A stretch of DNA of 64,000 nucleotides, taken from assembly GCA_027587225.1 (NCBI GenBank), contig JAPDDQ010000019.1:1-64000 (forward strand). The letters are read 5' to 3'. The stretch is from Solirubrobacter taibaiensis. GTDB taxonomy: Bacteria; Actinomycetota; Thermoleophilia; Solirubrobacterales; Solirubrobacteraceae. The notes under the pieces are model-generated. The model was not told the DNA's origin. It saw nothing but the letters and a program-made list of their open reading frames with translations, and did not search any database. Both the position numbers and the translations under genes were made by a program. Every line of letters begins with the position of its first letter. The first letter of the stretch is position 1. Shown piece after piece: positions 15,229-24,267 of the stretch.

Positions 15229-16264
15229 TCCCGACAAGATCCTGGATCGTCGCCGCTCCCGCCGCCCGCACGGCGGCCGCCAGCTCGCGGTTGATGCGCC
15301 GCGCCCACAGCGGCCCGCCGTAGACGAAGCCCGTATAGCCCTGCACGAGCGTCGCGCCCGCCCGGATGCGCGTCAGCACGTCGTCCGCCGTCTCCACCCC
15401 GCCGACCGACACGAGCAGCACCTGGTCGCCCACCCGCGCGCGCAGGCGCTTCAAGACCTCCAGCGAGCGCTGCTTGAGCGGCGCCCCGCTCACCCCGCCC
15501 GGGTTGGCGAGGACCTCGGCGGGTGCGTGCAGGCCCGCGCGCGAGATCGTCGTGTTGGTGGCGATCAGCCCGTCGAGCTTGGCCTCGACCGCGAAGTCCG
15601 CGAGCTGGTCGAGCTGCTCGTCGGTGAGATCGGGCGCGAGCTTGACGAGGACGGGGCGGCCCGCCGCCTCGGCCCGCACGGCGGCCAGCAACTCGCGCAG
15701 GTGCTCGATCGTCTGCAGGTCCCGCAGCCCGCTCGTGTTCGGGGAGCTGACGTTGATGACGACGAAGTCGGCGTGGGGCGCGAGCAGCTTCGCCGAGGCC
15801 TGGTAGTCGGCGGCCGCGTCCTCCAACGGCGCCACCTTCGACTTGCCGACGTTGATCGCGACGATCCCACGGCCCGAGCGCCGCGCCAGCATCGGCGCCA
15901 CCGCCTGCGCGCCCGGGTTCGGGAACCCCATCGCGTTCATCAGCGCCCGGTCCTCGGTGAGCCGCCACACCCGGGGGCGCGGGTTCCCGGGCTGGGCCAC
16001 AGCCGTGATGGTCCCGACCTCGACGAACCCGAACCCGAGGTTGCCGAGCCCTTCGAACGCGGTCGCGTGCTTGTCCAGCCCGGCCGCGACGCCCAGCGGC
16101 GAATCGAACGTCAACCCCAGAGCGTTCACGCGCAGCGCCGGGTCGGCCTTGGGCCGCGGCAGCCGCGCGGCGAGTGCCAGCGCGCGGGTGCCGAGCACGT
16201 GCGCACGCTCGGCGTCGACGCGCGAGAGCACGCGGGAATAGAGCAGGCCGTACAAGCGGACCAC
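15164..16264 (-). CDS. pyrD: Dihydroorotate dehydrogenase (quinone), class 2
   Basis: Membrane-associated FMN enzyme that oxidises dihydroorotate to orotate with quinone as acceptor, step 4 of pyrimidine synthesis. 366 aa from GTG 16264. The N-terminal amphipathic helix (VRLYGLLYSRVLSRVDAERA) marks class 2. FMN-site segments are LGVAAGLDKHATA and GFGFVEVGTITAVAQPGNP. The catalytic Ser lies in VVINVSSPNTSGLRD. Other family segments are NTTISR and SVGGVETADDVLTRIRAG. The C-terminus runs about 20 codons into the start of the AlkZ-like gene. The divergent transglycosylase starts only 15 bp away. Confidence 0.93.
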   Translation of the reverse strand: MVRLYGLLYSRVLSRVDAERAHVLGTRALALAARLPRPKADPALRVNALGLTFDSPLGVAAGLDKHATAFEGLGNLGFGFVEVGTITAVAQPGNPRPRVWRLTEDRALMNAMGFPNPGAQAVAPMLARRSGRGIVAINVGKSKVAPLEDAAADYQASAKLLAPHADFVVINVSSPNTSGLRDLQTIEHLRELLAAVRAEAAGRPVLVKLAPDLTDEQLDQLADFAVEAKLDGLIATNTTISRAGLHAPAEVLANPGGVSGAPLKQRSLEVLKRLRARVGDQVLLVSVGGVETADDVLTRIRAGATLVQGYTGFVYGGPLWARRINRELAAAVRAAGAATIQDLVGNEVGIRPGVAHAAPAPDGARG

Positions 16265-16266
16265 AC

Positions 16267-16272
16267 TAGCCT
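16267..16272 (+). promoter_or_regulatory. Leaderless -10 box for transglycosylase
   Basis: TAGCCT, 7 nt before GTG 16280. It lies inside the 15-bp gap to divergent pyrD, so the -35 region must lie within pyrD coding sequence. Confidence 0.45.
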
Positions 16273-16279
16273 GGACGCG

Positions 16280-17565
16280 GTGCTTCGCCTCCGCCTCGCG
16301 CTGCTGGCCGCTGTCCTCGTCGTGGCCGCCGCCCTGGTCTTCGTGCTCCAGTCCGGTGACCCGGACCCTGACGTCCCGGTCATCCCGACGCCGCCCGGCG
16401 CGCAACGCGGGGAGGCCGTCGCGGACCCGTTCGCCTACTCGGCCGAGCGCGCGCCGGAGCTCACCCGGCGCGCCGCCAGAGGCACGAGCCGGCTGCTGTA
16501 CACCCGGTCACCGGGCGGCGCGGCCGAGACGGCCAAGCGCGTCGCCGAGTTCCGTGAACCGGTGGAAGCGGCCGCCAAACAGGCCGGGGTCAACCCGGAT
16601 CTGCTCGAGGCACTCGTGTTCCTGGAGAGCGCCGGCCGGCCCGACGTGCTGGCGCCCGGCGGGATCGAGGGCGCCGCGGGGCTCACGCAGATCCTCGCTG
16701 AGACCGGCCAGAACCTGCTGAACATGGACATCGACCTCGAGCGCAGCCGGTCGTACACGCGCCGCCTCGACGCGGCGCTGCGCGACAGCAACCTGCCCCG
16801 CGCCGCGGCGCTCACCCGCGCCCGCCGGCGAGTGGACGACCGATTCGATCCCGCGAAGGCGCTCGCCGGCACCGCCCGCTACCTCAAGCTCGGCCTGAAG
16901 GAGTTCGACGGCCGCGAGGACCTGGCGTTCGTCTCCTACCACATGGGCATGGGCAACCTGAACAACGTCATCAAGGCGTTCGGCGGTGGCCCGCGGCCGT
17001 ACGTGGAGCTGTACTTCGACTCCACGCCACAGCGTCACCAGGCGGCCCAGGAGCTGCTCACATCGTTCGGGGACGACTCCTCCAACTACTACTGGAAGCT
17101 GCTCGCGGCGCGGGACATCATGCGCGCGCACCGCAAGGACCCGGCGGCGCTCGATCGCACCGCGGAGATCCGCGCGGCGGACGCGAGCGGGCGGGAACGG
17201 CTGCTCGCGGGCGCGGAGAAGGGCGGCACGCGCACGTTCGAAGCGGCGCCCGAGAACACCGGCCTGGAGGTGTCGACCGGCCTGGAGCTGCGCCCCGAGG
17301 CGCTCGCGGTCGCGCTGTACATGGGCTCCCAGGTCCGTTCGATCCTCGGCGACGGGACGCTGCGGGTGCAGAGCGCCGCCGACGGAGGCTGGAGCTTCCG
17401 CATCTCCCGCACCTACGCGTCCGACGAGCAGGCCTTGGCGTTCCAGTACGTCCTGGACCGCCTGCAGGTGCTCGACGTGATCGCCTGGTCGCGCTCGGAG
17501 CGCACGATCCGCGTCACGGCGGGCCGTGACGCGGACGTGCTGGAACCGTTGCTCGACCGGCTGGG

Positions 17566-17569
<4 letters not shown>
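16280..17569 (+). CDS. Lytic transglycosylase, SLT domain
   Basis: 429-aa membrane-anchored or exported peptidoglycan lytic transglycosylase (GH23). The N-terminal hydrophobic segment LALLAAVLVVAAALVFVL (about 5-23) acts as a signal anchor. The SLT core about 90-230 has LLEALVFLESAGRPDVL (catalytic Glu), GAAGLTQILAETG and SYHMGMGNLNNVI. A C-terminal alpha/beta region of unknown role contains ISRTYASDEQALAFQYVLDR. GTG 16280 is chosen from the leaderless box and the signal anchor; the frame is open far upstream but that part is antisense to other genes. The stop overlaps the convergent SDR stop by 4 bp. Confidence 0.88.
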
Positions 17570-18429
<860 letters not shown>

Positions 18430-18436
18430 GGCGTCA

Positions 18437-18442
18437 ATTATG
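18437..18442 (-). promoter_or_regulatory. Leaderless -10 box for SDR gene
   Basis: CATAAT on the minus strand, 7 nt before ATG 18429. It is close to the TATAAT consensus, with C at the first position. Confidence 0.5.
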
Positions 18443-18474
18443 GCTCGTAAGTGGCTGCCCGAAAGTCGAGTCGG

Positions 18475-19326
18475 TCACAGGAAGGCCCCGCTGGGCAGAT
18501 ATGGCGTGAACGGACCCACGTCGCCGCCGGTGAACATGGCGCCCGCGTCGAGCCGCAGCTCGAGCCCCGCTTCGACGCAGACGGCGATCGCCCACTGCTG
18601 CTTGGCGGTCATCGCCTCGACGCGCACCTCGTCCTCGACACGGGCGAGCGCGGCGCGCAGGAGGTTCGATGCCGCTTCGTCATCGAGCGCCGCGAGCAGC
18701 CGCACGCCGCCTTCCGGGCGCACCACCGCGTAGCCGCGCTCCGGCGCGATCAGCAGGTCCTGGCCCATCTGGAGCTGCACGCCGATGTCCGCCCCGTGGG
18801 CGGCGCCGCGCACGTGGCGGTCGACCTCGGCCGTGAACGGGATGTCGCTCGCGTCGCCGGCGCGAAGCCCGTCCGGCGCTTGCAGGTTCGGCTTCCCGTG
18901 CGCGCTGACCGCGGGATGGAAGTCCAACCCGAGCCGGAAGTAGGCCCGCAGCGCCCGCGGGTCGGACGAAGCCATGATGATTCGCCCGCGAGCGCCCTCC
19001 GCGTACTCGTGCGCGCGCCGCAGCAGGGCGCTGCCGGTCCCGTTGGACTGCGCGTCGGGGTGCACGATCAGCAGCGACAGGCCCCACACGTCCTCGCGGC
19101 GCAGCGCCAGCGCACAGCCGACGATCGCGCCGTCGAGGGTGGCGACCCAGGCGCCCTCGGGGTCGGTCTCCACCAGGTGGCGGTAGCGCGGGTAGACGAC
19201 CGTCGGGTCGGGCGGCGGCGGCTCAGGTGGCTCGTTGCGACTCGCGCTGAGGGCGTCGAACGTGAGGACGTTGAGGTCATGGACCTCCTCGACGTCCTCG
19301 ATACGCATCGGACGGAGCTCCGGCAT
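18475..19326 (-). CDS. GNAT-family acetyltransferase
   Basis: 283-aa N-acetyltransferase. The first half is a GNAT domain: LRPMRIEDVEEVHDLN, AWVATLDGAIVGCALAL, then the acetyl-CoA loop LLIVHPDAQSNGTGSALLRR (Q-x-x-G-x-G/A type). The second half (about 150-283) is a degenerate second domain or substrate region. ATG 19326 matches the family N-terminus; CAGGAT lies 7 nt upstream as a possible -10. Divergent from the alpha/beta hydrolase. Substrate unknown. Confidence 0.85.
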   Translation of the reverse strand: MPELRPMRIEDVEEVHDLNVLTFDALSASRNEPPEPPPPDPTVVYPRYRHLVETDPEGAWVATLDGAIVGCALALRREDVWGLSLLIVHPDAQSNGTGSALLRRAHEYAEGARGRIIMASSDPRALRAYFRLGLDFHPAVSAHGKPNLQAPDGLRAGDASDIPFTAEVDRHVRGAAHGADIGVQLQMGQDLLIAPERGYAVVRPEGGVRLLAALDDEAASNLLRAALARVEDEVRVEAMTAKQQWAIAVCVEAGLELRLDAGAMFTGGDVGPFTPYLPSGAFL

Positions 19327-19329
19327 GAC

Positions 19330-19335
19330 TACGAT
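19330..19335 (+). promoter_or_regulatory. Leaderless -10 box for alpha/beta hydrolase
   Basis: TACGAT, 6 nt before ATG 19342 in the 15-bp gap between divergent starts. Confidence 0.5.
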
Positions 19336-19341
19336 CCTGGC

Positions 19342-20172
19342 ATGGGGAGCTTGGAGATCGGCGGTCAGCGGCTTGCCTACACGGAATACGGCACCGGCCC
19401 CCGGCTGACGATCCTGCTGCACGGACTGCTGTTCAACCAGCGCATGCACGACGCGCTGGCGCGAGCCCTCGCTGAGCGCGGGCACCGCGTGGTGACGCTC
19501 GATCTGCTCGGGCACGGCGACTCGGACCGCCCGACGGACAAGTGGCGCTACTCGATGCCGGCCTTCGGGGCGCAGGTGATCGCGCTGCTCGACGAGCTCG
19601 GGGCGGACGAGGCGGTGCTGCTGGGCACCTCGCTCGGCGCGAACGTCGCGCTCGAGGCCGCCGTGCGCGCGCCCGAGCGCGTGCGCGGCCTGGTGATCGA
19701 GATGCCCGTGCTCGACCACGCGCTGATCGGCTGCGCGATCGCGTTCACGCCGATCATGATCGCCCTGACCGCCGGCGAGCCCGTGATGCGCGGCGTCTCA
19801 CGGCTGACGCGCCTGATTCCGCGGCGGCGGCTGCCGTGGCAGGCGGACATCCTGCTCGATTGGGTGCGGCAGCACCCGGCGCCGAGCGCCGCCGTGTTCC
19901 AGGGCCTGTTCTTCGACCGGATCGCGCCGCCGCGCGAGGAGCGCGAGGCGATCGCGGCGCCGGCGCTCGTGATCGGCCATCAGTTCGACATCGTCCATCC
20001 CTTCTCCGACGCCGGTATGCTCGCCGAGGAACTTCCTCATGGAACTCTCATGCAGGCCCACTCGCTGATCGAGTTGCGGGTCGCTCCCAAGCGACTCACC
20101 GACGAGATCGGAGCCTTTCTGGACGAGTGTTGGCTCCCGCGGGCGGCTAATGTCCGCGCGCGAGCGTCTTAA
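19342..20172 (+). CDS. Alpha/beta hydrolase
   Basis: 276-aa cytosolic alpha/beta-fold hydrolase. The oxyanion region is ILLHGLLFN (about 24-32), the strand-4 loop is LDLLGHGDSDRP, the nucleophile elbow is GTSLGAN (Ser 97), the acid is in GHQFDIVHPF and the His in MQAHSLIE. A cap region (about 135-195) is Arg/Pro-rich. Substrate unknown; esterase or haloperoxidase-like members share these motifs. Confidence 0.88.
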   Translation: MGSLEIGGQRLAYTEYGTGPRLTILLHGLLFNQRMHDALARALAERGHRVVTLDLLGHGDSDRPTDKWRYSMPAFGAQVIALLDELGADEAVLLGTSLGANVALEAAVRAPERVRGLVIEMPVLDHALIGCAIAFTPIMIALTAGEPVMRGVSRLTRLIPRRRLPWQADILLDWVRQHPAPSAAVFQGLFFDRIAPPREEREAIAAPALVIGHQFDIVHPFSDAGMLAEELPHGTLMQAHSLIELRVAPKRLTDEIGAFLDECWLPRAANVRARAS

Positions 20173-20188
20173 ATCAACTTTCCACCGC

Positions 20189-20194
20189 TACCAT
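20189..20194 (+). promoter_or_regulatory. -10 box for DUF3105 gene
   Basis: TACCAT, 10 nt before ATG 20205. The implied leader is at most 3-4 nt. Confidence 0.45.
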
Positions 20195-20204
20195 CGCCCG
20201 CCGG

Positions 20205-20909
20205 ATGTCGAGCCGCCAAGAAGAAAAAGAACGCCGCAAGCGCGAGCGCCAAGAGCGCGAAGCCGCTGAGAAAGCCAAAGTCGCGAACCGCAAGCGCATG
20301 CAGATGGTCTTCGGCGGCGCCCTCGGCTTGGTCGCCGTAGTCGGCGTCGTCGCCGTGCTCGTCTTCGTCGTCTTCGCCGGCGACGACAGTCCTTCCGATG
20401 AGGTTTCGGCCTCGGCGGCCGCGATCCCGGCGCAGAAGGAAGCCGACCCCGAGAAGGCGGCGGAGCTCGCGAAGTGCACGTACGAGCCGAAGCTGGCCAA
20501 CGAGGGCTCGGGTCACGAGGAGAAGGACTTCAAGGCCTCGGACTACAAGCAGAACCCGCCGACGTCGGGCAACCACTTCCCGCAGTGGTACGAAGACGGC
20601 ATCTACGCGGCGGGTGACACGCCGGAGCTCGGCAAGCTCGTCCACACGCTCGAGCACGGCCGCATCGACATCCAGTACAAGCCGGGCACGCCCGCGACCA
20701 CCATCGCGCAGCTGGAGACGCTCTACAACGAGATGGACGGCGGGCACCACCTGCTGCTCTTCGAGAACGCCACGGGCATGAAGGCCGCTGTGGCCGCCAC
20801 CGCCTGGGACGCGTCGCTCACCTGCGACACGATGAACCCGCAGGTCTTCGATGCCATCCGCGCCTTCCGCGGGGAGCACATCGACAAGGGCCCCGAGGTC
20901 GTGCCGTAG
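20205..20909 (+). CDS. DUF3105 membrane-anchored protein
   Basis: 234 aa, function unknown. The N-terminus is a highly charged helix (RQEEKERRKRERQEREAAEK), then a transmembrane segment about 36-58. The exported DUF3105 domain follows, with signature pieces NPPTSGNHFPQWYEDGIY, LVHTLEHGRIDIQY and GGHHLLLFENATGM. Conserved His residues and one Cys pair (KCTYE, LTCDT) suggest a metal- or disulfide-stabilised fold. The gene is followed by a strong hairpin. Confidence 0.88.
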   Translation: MSSRQEEKERRKRERQEREAAEKAKVANRKRMQMVFGGALGLVAVVGVVAVLVFVVFAGDDSPSDEVSASAAAIPAQKEADPEKAAELAKCTYEPKLANEGSGHEEKDFKASDYKQNPPTSGNHFPQWYEDGIYAAGDTPELGKLVHTLEHGRIDIQYKPGTPATTIAQLETLYNEMDGGHHLLLFENATGMKAAVAATAWDASLTCDTMNPQVFDAIRAFRGEHIDKGPEVVP

Positions 20910-20935
20910 GCCGTCAGGCCGCCCACTGAACTTCC

Positions 20936-20963
20936 CGAAGGGGCGCCGCTCGGCGCCCCTTCG
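20936..20963. terminator. Bidirectional terminator hairpin
   Basis: Inverted repeat with 13-bp arms (CGAAGGGGCGCCG and its complement) and a very short loop at 20949-20950, between the convergent DUF3105 and sugar transferase genes. On the plus strand it is followed by a short T-containing tract. Confidence 0.7.
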
Positions 20964-20966
20964 TCG

Positions 20967-21575
20967 TTAACCGCGCCAGCCGCCGGTCTCGCCGCGATAC
21001 AGGCCGTGACCCGTCACGGCCATCCGCGCGCTGAGGACGATGATCCGGAGGTCCAGCCGCAGCGACGCGCGCTCGAGGTACACGAGGTCCAGCTCGATCC
21101 GCTCGCTCCACGGCAGCGAGGCGCGGCCGTTGATCTGCGCCCACCCGGTCAGGCCGGGGCGCACGCTGAGCCGCCGGCGCTGACGGTCCGTGTACTGGTC
21201 CACCTGGACCTGGATCGTCGGCCGAGGGCCGACGAGCGACATCTCGCCCTTGAGGATGTTCCACAGGTTCGGCAGCTCGTCGATCGAGGTGCGGCGCAGG
21301 ATCGCGCCGATCCGCGTGATCCGCGCGTCCCCCGCGTCCACGGCCATCCCGGCGCCCATGTGCTCGGCGCCGGAGACCATCGTGCGCAGCTTGTAGACCT
21401 CGAACGCGTGGCCTTCGAGGCCGACGCGGCGCTGCTTGTAGATCGGGTGGCCGGACGACTCGAGCCGCACCGCCAGCGCGGCGAGGCCGACGACCGGCGC
21501 GCTCACGACGAGCAACGGCACGGCGACCGCCAGGTCCAGCGCGCGCTTGCGCCGAGAATGGAGGTATCGGTTCAC
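20967..21575 (-). CDS. Polyprenyl-phosphate sugar-1-phosphate transferase (monotopic PGT)
   Basis: 202-aa initiating enzyme that transfers a sugar-1-phosphate from a UDP-sugar to undecaprenyl phosphate at the membrane, starting surface-glycan synthesis. It has an N-terminal re-entrant hydrophobic helix (about 14-36, KRALDLAVAV then VVGLAALAVRL), a KQRRVG segment, YKLRTM, and the catalytic Asp-Glu dyad in TSIDELPNLWNIL followed by GEMSLVGPRP. This is the short catalytic core without the CoA-binding or multi-TM N-terminus. GTG 21575 overlaps the stop of the upstream glycosyltransferase by 4 bp. Confidence 0.92.
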   Translation of the reverse strand: MNRYLHSRRKRALDLAVAVPLLVVSAPVVGLAALAVRLESSGHPIYKQRRVGLEGHAFEVYKLRTMVSGAEHMGAGMAVDAGDARITRIGAILRRTSIDELPNLWNILKGEMSLVGPRPTIQVQVDQYTDRQRRRLSVRPGLTGWAQINGRASLPWSERIELDLVYLERASLRLDLRIIVLSARMAVTGHGLYRGETGGWRG

Positions 21576-22669
21576 CTTGTGCCCTCCGGCGCTTCCCAGC
21601 CGGCGGTGGTGCCGTGGCGCAGCCAGTCGTAGAGGCCGAGCGCGAGGGCGGCCGTCGTGAGGACGTAGTAGCGAGCGATCAGCCCCGGCTTGCCGCGCCC
21701 GTCGCGCGCGGCGACGAGCAGGCTCGCCTGCGCGGCGGCGGCGACCTTGTAGATCGTGCCCTGGCGCAGCAGCGCGAGCGTCGCCAGCGCGGTGAGCACG
21801 TGCAGGAACGGGGTCCCGTAACGCAGCAGCCGGTGGCTGGCGATCATCAGCGCGTAGAGCGGCGAGTACCCGCGCGGGTTCAGCAGGCCGCCCTGGAGCA
21901 CGATCGGCCAGCCGTAGGACATCATCCGCCGCTTGCGAGCCCACTCCCCCTCGATCGAGGGGACCATCTTCTCCGTCGCGCGGGCCTCCGGCACGTAGAC
22001 CGCGCGGAACCCGTGCTTGACCATCTGGAACGGCATCGCGAGGTCGTGCCCCATCGTCGGGTCGACCCTGTCGTAGGCCGCGCGGCGGACCGCGTAGATG
22101 GCGCCATTGCCGCCGGTGACGCTGGCCAGGGCCGACTCCTGGGCGCGCAGGAACATCTCGTAGCGCCAGTACAGGCCCTCCTGGTTGGTCCCGGCCTCGT
22201 TCGTGAACGACACCTGGCCGCACGCGTAGCCGACCTGCGGGTCCGCGAACGCGCGCACGAGCGTGCGCAGCGCGTCCGGCGCCCACATGGTGTTCGCGTC
22301 GCTGAACGCGATGATCTCGCCGCGGGCGACCTGCACGGCCGCGTCCTGGGCGACGTACTTGCCCCCACGCGGGAGCGCCAGCACCTGGTCGGCACCCTGG
22401 GCGCCGTGCACCGTCCCGTCGTCGCCCCCGTCGACGGCGACGATCACCTCGAGGCCGGGATAGTCGAGGGCGCGCGCGTTCGCGACCTTGGCCGCGATCA
22501 CCGCCTCCTCCTTGTACGCCGCGACGATCAGCGTGACGGACGGTGTGAAGTCCGCGCCGGGCGCGGTGGGCGGCGAGCCCTTGAGCCGTCGCAGCAGCGC
22601 CAGCGCGGGTGCGTAGAGCACCTGCGTCCAGACGATCAGGGCGGCGGAGATCCAGAAGAGCGCACGCAT
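21572..22669 (-). CDS. Membrane glycosyltransferase family 2
   Basis: 365-aa processive-type GT2. An N-terminal TM helix (ALFWISAALIVWTQVLYAP), the GT-A domain with VTLIVAAYKEEAVI, VAVDGGDDGT and the DxD-like FSDANTMW, an acceptor-site GGNGAIYAVRR, ED-like MGHDLAMPFQ and the R/K-RRMM segment (Q/RxxRW-like position) are followed by C-terminal TM helices. ATG 22669 is preferred because GTG 22711 would overlap the divergent GNAT gene. Part of the polysaccharide locus. Confidence 0.88.
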   Translation of the reverse strand: MRALFWISAALIVWTQVLYAPALALLRRLKGSPPTAPGADFTPSVTLIVAAYKEEAVIAAKVANARALDYPGLEVIVAVDGGDDGTVHGAQGADQVLALPRGGKYVAQDAAVQVARGEIIAFSDANTMWAPDALRTLVRAFADPQVGYACGQVSFTNEAGTNQEGLYWRYEMFLRAQESALASVTGGNGAIYAVRRAAYDRVDPTMGHDLAMPFQMVKHGFRAVYVPEARATEKMVPSIEGEWARKRRMMSYGWPIVLQGGLLNPRGYSPLYALMIASHRLLRYGTPFLHVLTALATLALLRQGTIYKVAAAAQASLLVAARDGRGKPGLIARYYVLTTAALALGLYDWLRHGTTAGWEAPEGTR

Positions 22670-22689
22670 CTTGGCGGCGAGAAGAGTGG

Positions 22690-22695
22690 CAGACT
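22690..22695 (+). promoter_or_regulatory. -10-like box for GNAT gene
   Basis: CAGACT, 8 nt before GTG 22704. It deviates from TANNNT only at the first base. Confidence 0.35.
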
Positions 22696-22703
22696 GGCCT
22701 GCC

Positions 22704-23186
22704 GTGCTCACCTTTCGCCCGCCTCAGCTGAGCGACGCCGACGCGCTCGTCGCGGCCTGCCAGGACCCCGAGATTCCGCGCTGGACCGGCGTGCCGAGCC
22801 CGTTCGCGCACGAGCACGCCGTCGAGTGGATCCAGCGCAGCAGCCCGACCGTCGAGCCCTATCTCGGGTTCGAGGACGGTGTGCTCGTGGGCTCGTTCAG
22901 CCTGCTCGAGATCGACGTGGACACCGGATACGCCGAGATCGGCTACTGGGTCGCCAAGGACGCGCGCGGGCGCGGTGTCGCGACGCAGGCGGTGGCGTGG
23001 CTGCGGGAGCGCGGCGCGCAACTCGGACTGACGACGTTCGAGCTGCTCGTGCACGAGGACAACGCGGGCTCGCAGGGCGTCGCCCGCCGGGCGGGCTTCG
23101 AGGACACGGGCGAGCGCCGGCCTGCGCCCCGGGTCGAGCCGGTGACGCCGCCCCACCACATCGTCTACCGCCGCAAGGACGCGTAG
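22704..23186 (+). CDS. GNAT-family acetyltransferase (RimJ/RimL-like)
   Basis: 160-aa N-acetyltransferase, RimJ/RimL-like: LTFRPPQLSDADALVAAC, then EIGYWVAKDARGRGVATQAV (acetyl-CoA loop R-G-R-G-V-A), LTTFELLVHEDNAGSQGVARRAGF. It could modify a protein N-terminus or a small molecule. GTG 22704 is chosen from the family N-terminus. The 3-prime end overlaps the convergent glycosyltransferase by 22 bp. Its position in the glycan locus may be incidental. Confidence 0.85.
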   Translation: MLTFRPPQLSDADALVAACQDPEIPRWTGVPSPFAHEHAVEWIQRSSPTVEPYLGFEDGVLVGSFSLLEIDVDTGYAEIGYWVAKDARGRGVATQAVAWLRERGAQLGLTTFELLVHEDNAGSQGVARRAGFEDTGERRPAPRVEPVTPPHHIVYRRKDA

Positions 23187-24232
23187 AGCGCAAGGGTGCG
23201 CTGGGCGATGTCGTCCCAGCCGTACTCGCCCTCGGCAGCGGCTCGTGAGGCCGCCGCCATCCGCTCCAGCCGCGCCGGATCGCCGAGCAGCGCCTCGAGC
23301 TCTGTGGCCAGCGCGTCCGGGTCGCCGGGCGCGACGATCGCCGCCGCGCCGGTGGCCGCCACCTCGGGGAAGCCGCCGACGTTCGTGAGCAGCATCGGCT
23401 TGCCGAACGCGAGCGCCGTGAACAGCACGCCGCTCTGGTCGATCTCCCGGTACGGGAGCACGACGAGTGACGCGGCACGGAACGCGCCCGCCAGCTCGCC
23501 CGCCGAGACGAAGCGCAGCGCGGTGCGCACGTTGCGTCCGTGCACCGCGGTCACGTCCATCCGCGGCATGCCGACGATCCACAGCTCGGCGTCGACGTTC
23601 GCCCGCTCCCACGCCTCCAGCAGCACGTCCACGCCCTTGTAAGGGCGCAGGAGACCGAACATCAGCACCACCGGCCGGTCCGGTACCGCGAACGGCGCCT
23701 CCCCCGGCACGTCGAGCCCGGTCAGCGTCCCGTGGCGGATGACGTGGACCAGCGCCGGATCGAGCCCCAGCTCGTCCCGCAGCCGCGCCGCCCCGTGCTC
23801 GGAGTGCACGACGACCGCGTCCATCCGCTCGTAGAGCCGCCGCTGTGCCTTGAGCTGGCCGGGCTTGGGCTCCCGCGGGAGCACGTCGTGCGCGGTCAGC
23901 AGCCGCGGATGCCGGCGGGGCAGCAACCACCCGTCGACCTGCTGCACCGGCAGCCACTGGAAGTGCACGACGTCCGCGGGGTGGGCGGGACGAATTCGGT
24001 AGCGCAGCATGTCGGGCCCGTGCTGGGCGAGGCGCGCGAACCGTCGTCCCCGCGCCGGTGCCCAGCGATAGAAGGCCTCAATCACGTCCACCCCGGGCGC
24101 GTCCGGCACGTCGCCGTACGTGAACGCGCTCGTGATCAACGACACCTCGGCGCCCGCACGTGCGAGCGCCGAAGCCAACGCCCGGTCGTACGGCGGCGTG
24201 TAGGCCGCCGGATCGACCAGGTGGACGCGCAT
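23165..24232 (-). CDS. Glycosyltransferase family 4/1 (GT-B)
   Basis: 355-aa cytosolic GT-B glycosyltransferase that adds a sugar from an NDP donor. The N-terminal acceptor domain is followed by the donor domain with FGLLRPYKGVDVLLEAWERA, RFVSAGELAGAFRAASLVVLP, then the donor-site motif IDQSGVLFTALAFGKPMLLT (E-x7-E region with the first Glu replaced). A leaderless TAACCT box precedes the ATG by 6 nt. Confidence 0.88.
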   Translation of the reverse strand: MRVHLVDPAAYTPPYDRALASALARAGAEVSLITSAFTYGDVPDAPGVDVIEAFYRWAPARGRRFARLAQHGPDMLRYRIRPAHPADVVHFQWLPVQQVDGWLLPRRHPRLLTAHDVLPREPKPGQLKAQRRLYERMDAVVVHSEHGAARLRDELGLDPALVHVIRHGTLTGLDVPGEAPFAVPDRPVVLMFGLLRPYKGVDVLLEAWERANVDAELWIVGMPRMDVTAVHGRNVRTALRFVSAGELAGAFRAASLVVLPYREIDQSGVLFTALAFGKPMLLTNVGGFPEVAATGAAAIVAPGDPDALATELEALLGDPARLERMAAASRAAAEGEYGWDDIAQRTLALYASLRR

Positions 24233-24238
24233 GCGCCC

Positions 24239-24244
24239 AGGTTA
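24239..24244 (-). promoter_or_regulatory. Leaderless -10 box for glycosyltransferase
   Basis: TAACCT on the minus strand, 6 nt before ATG 24232, between the start and the inverted repeat at 24247-24267. Confidence 0.45.
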
Positions 24245-24246
24245 GA

Positions 24247-24267
24247 TAAAGGTGCCTGGCACCTTTA
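24247..24267. repeat. Near-perfect palindrome after the subtilase gene
   Basis: TAAAGGTGCC, one T, GGCACCTTTA: 10-bp arms around one central base. It overlaps the TAA stop of the subtilase gene and sits next to a T-rich stretch on the minus strand, so it could terminate that transcript. The compact AAAGGTGCC/GGCACCTTT form also resembles dispersed palindromic (REP-like) units; one copy only in this window. Confidence 0.6.

Noticed and set aside
14948-16279. N-terminal extension of the transglycosylase frame
   Set aside because: The extension is antisense to pyrD and the AlkZ-like gene and has low-complexity composition. The signal anchor begins at GTG 16280.
20967-23957. A single 996-codon frame ending in the sugar transferase
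   Set aside because: Only the last 202 codons show family motifs. The upstream part is antisense or out of frame to two glycosyltransferase genes and GNAT; GTG 21575 with a 4-bp overlap is the real start.
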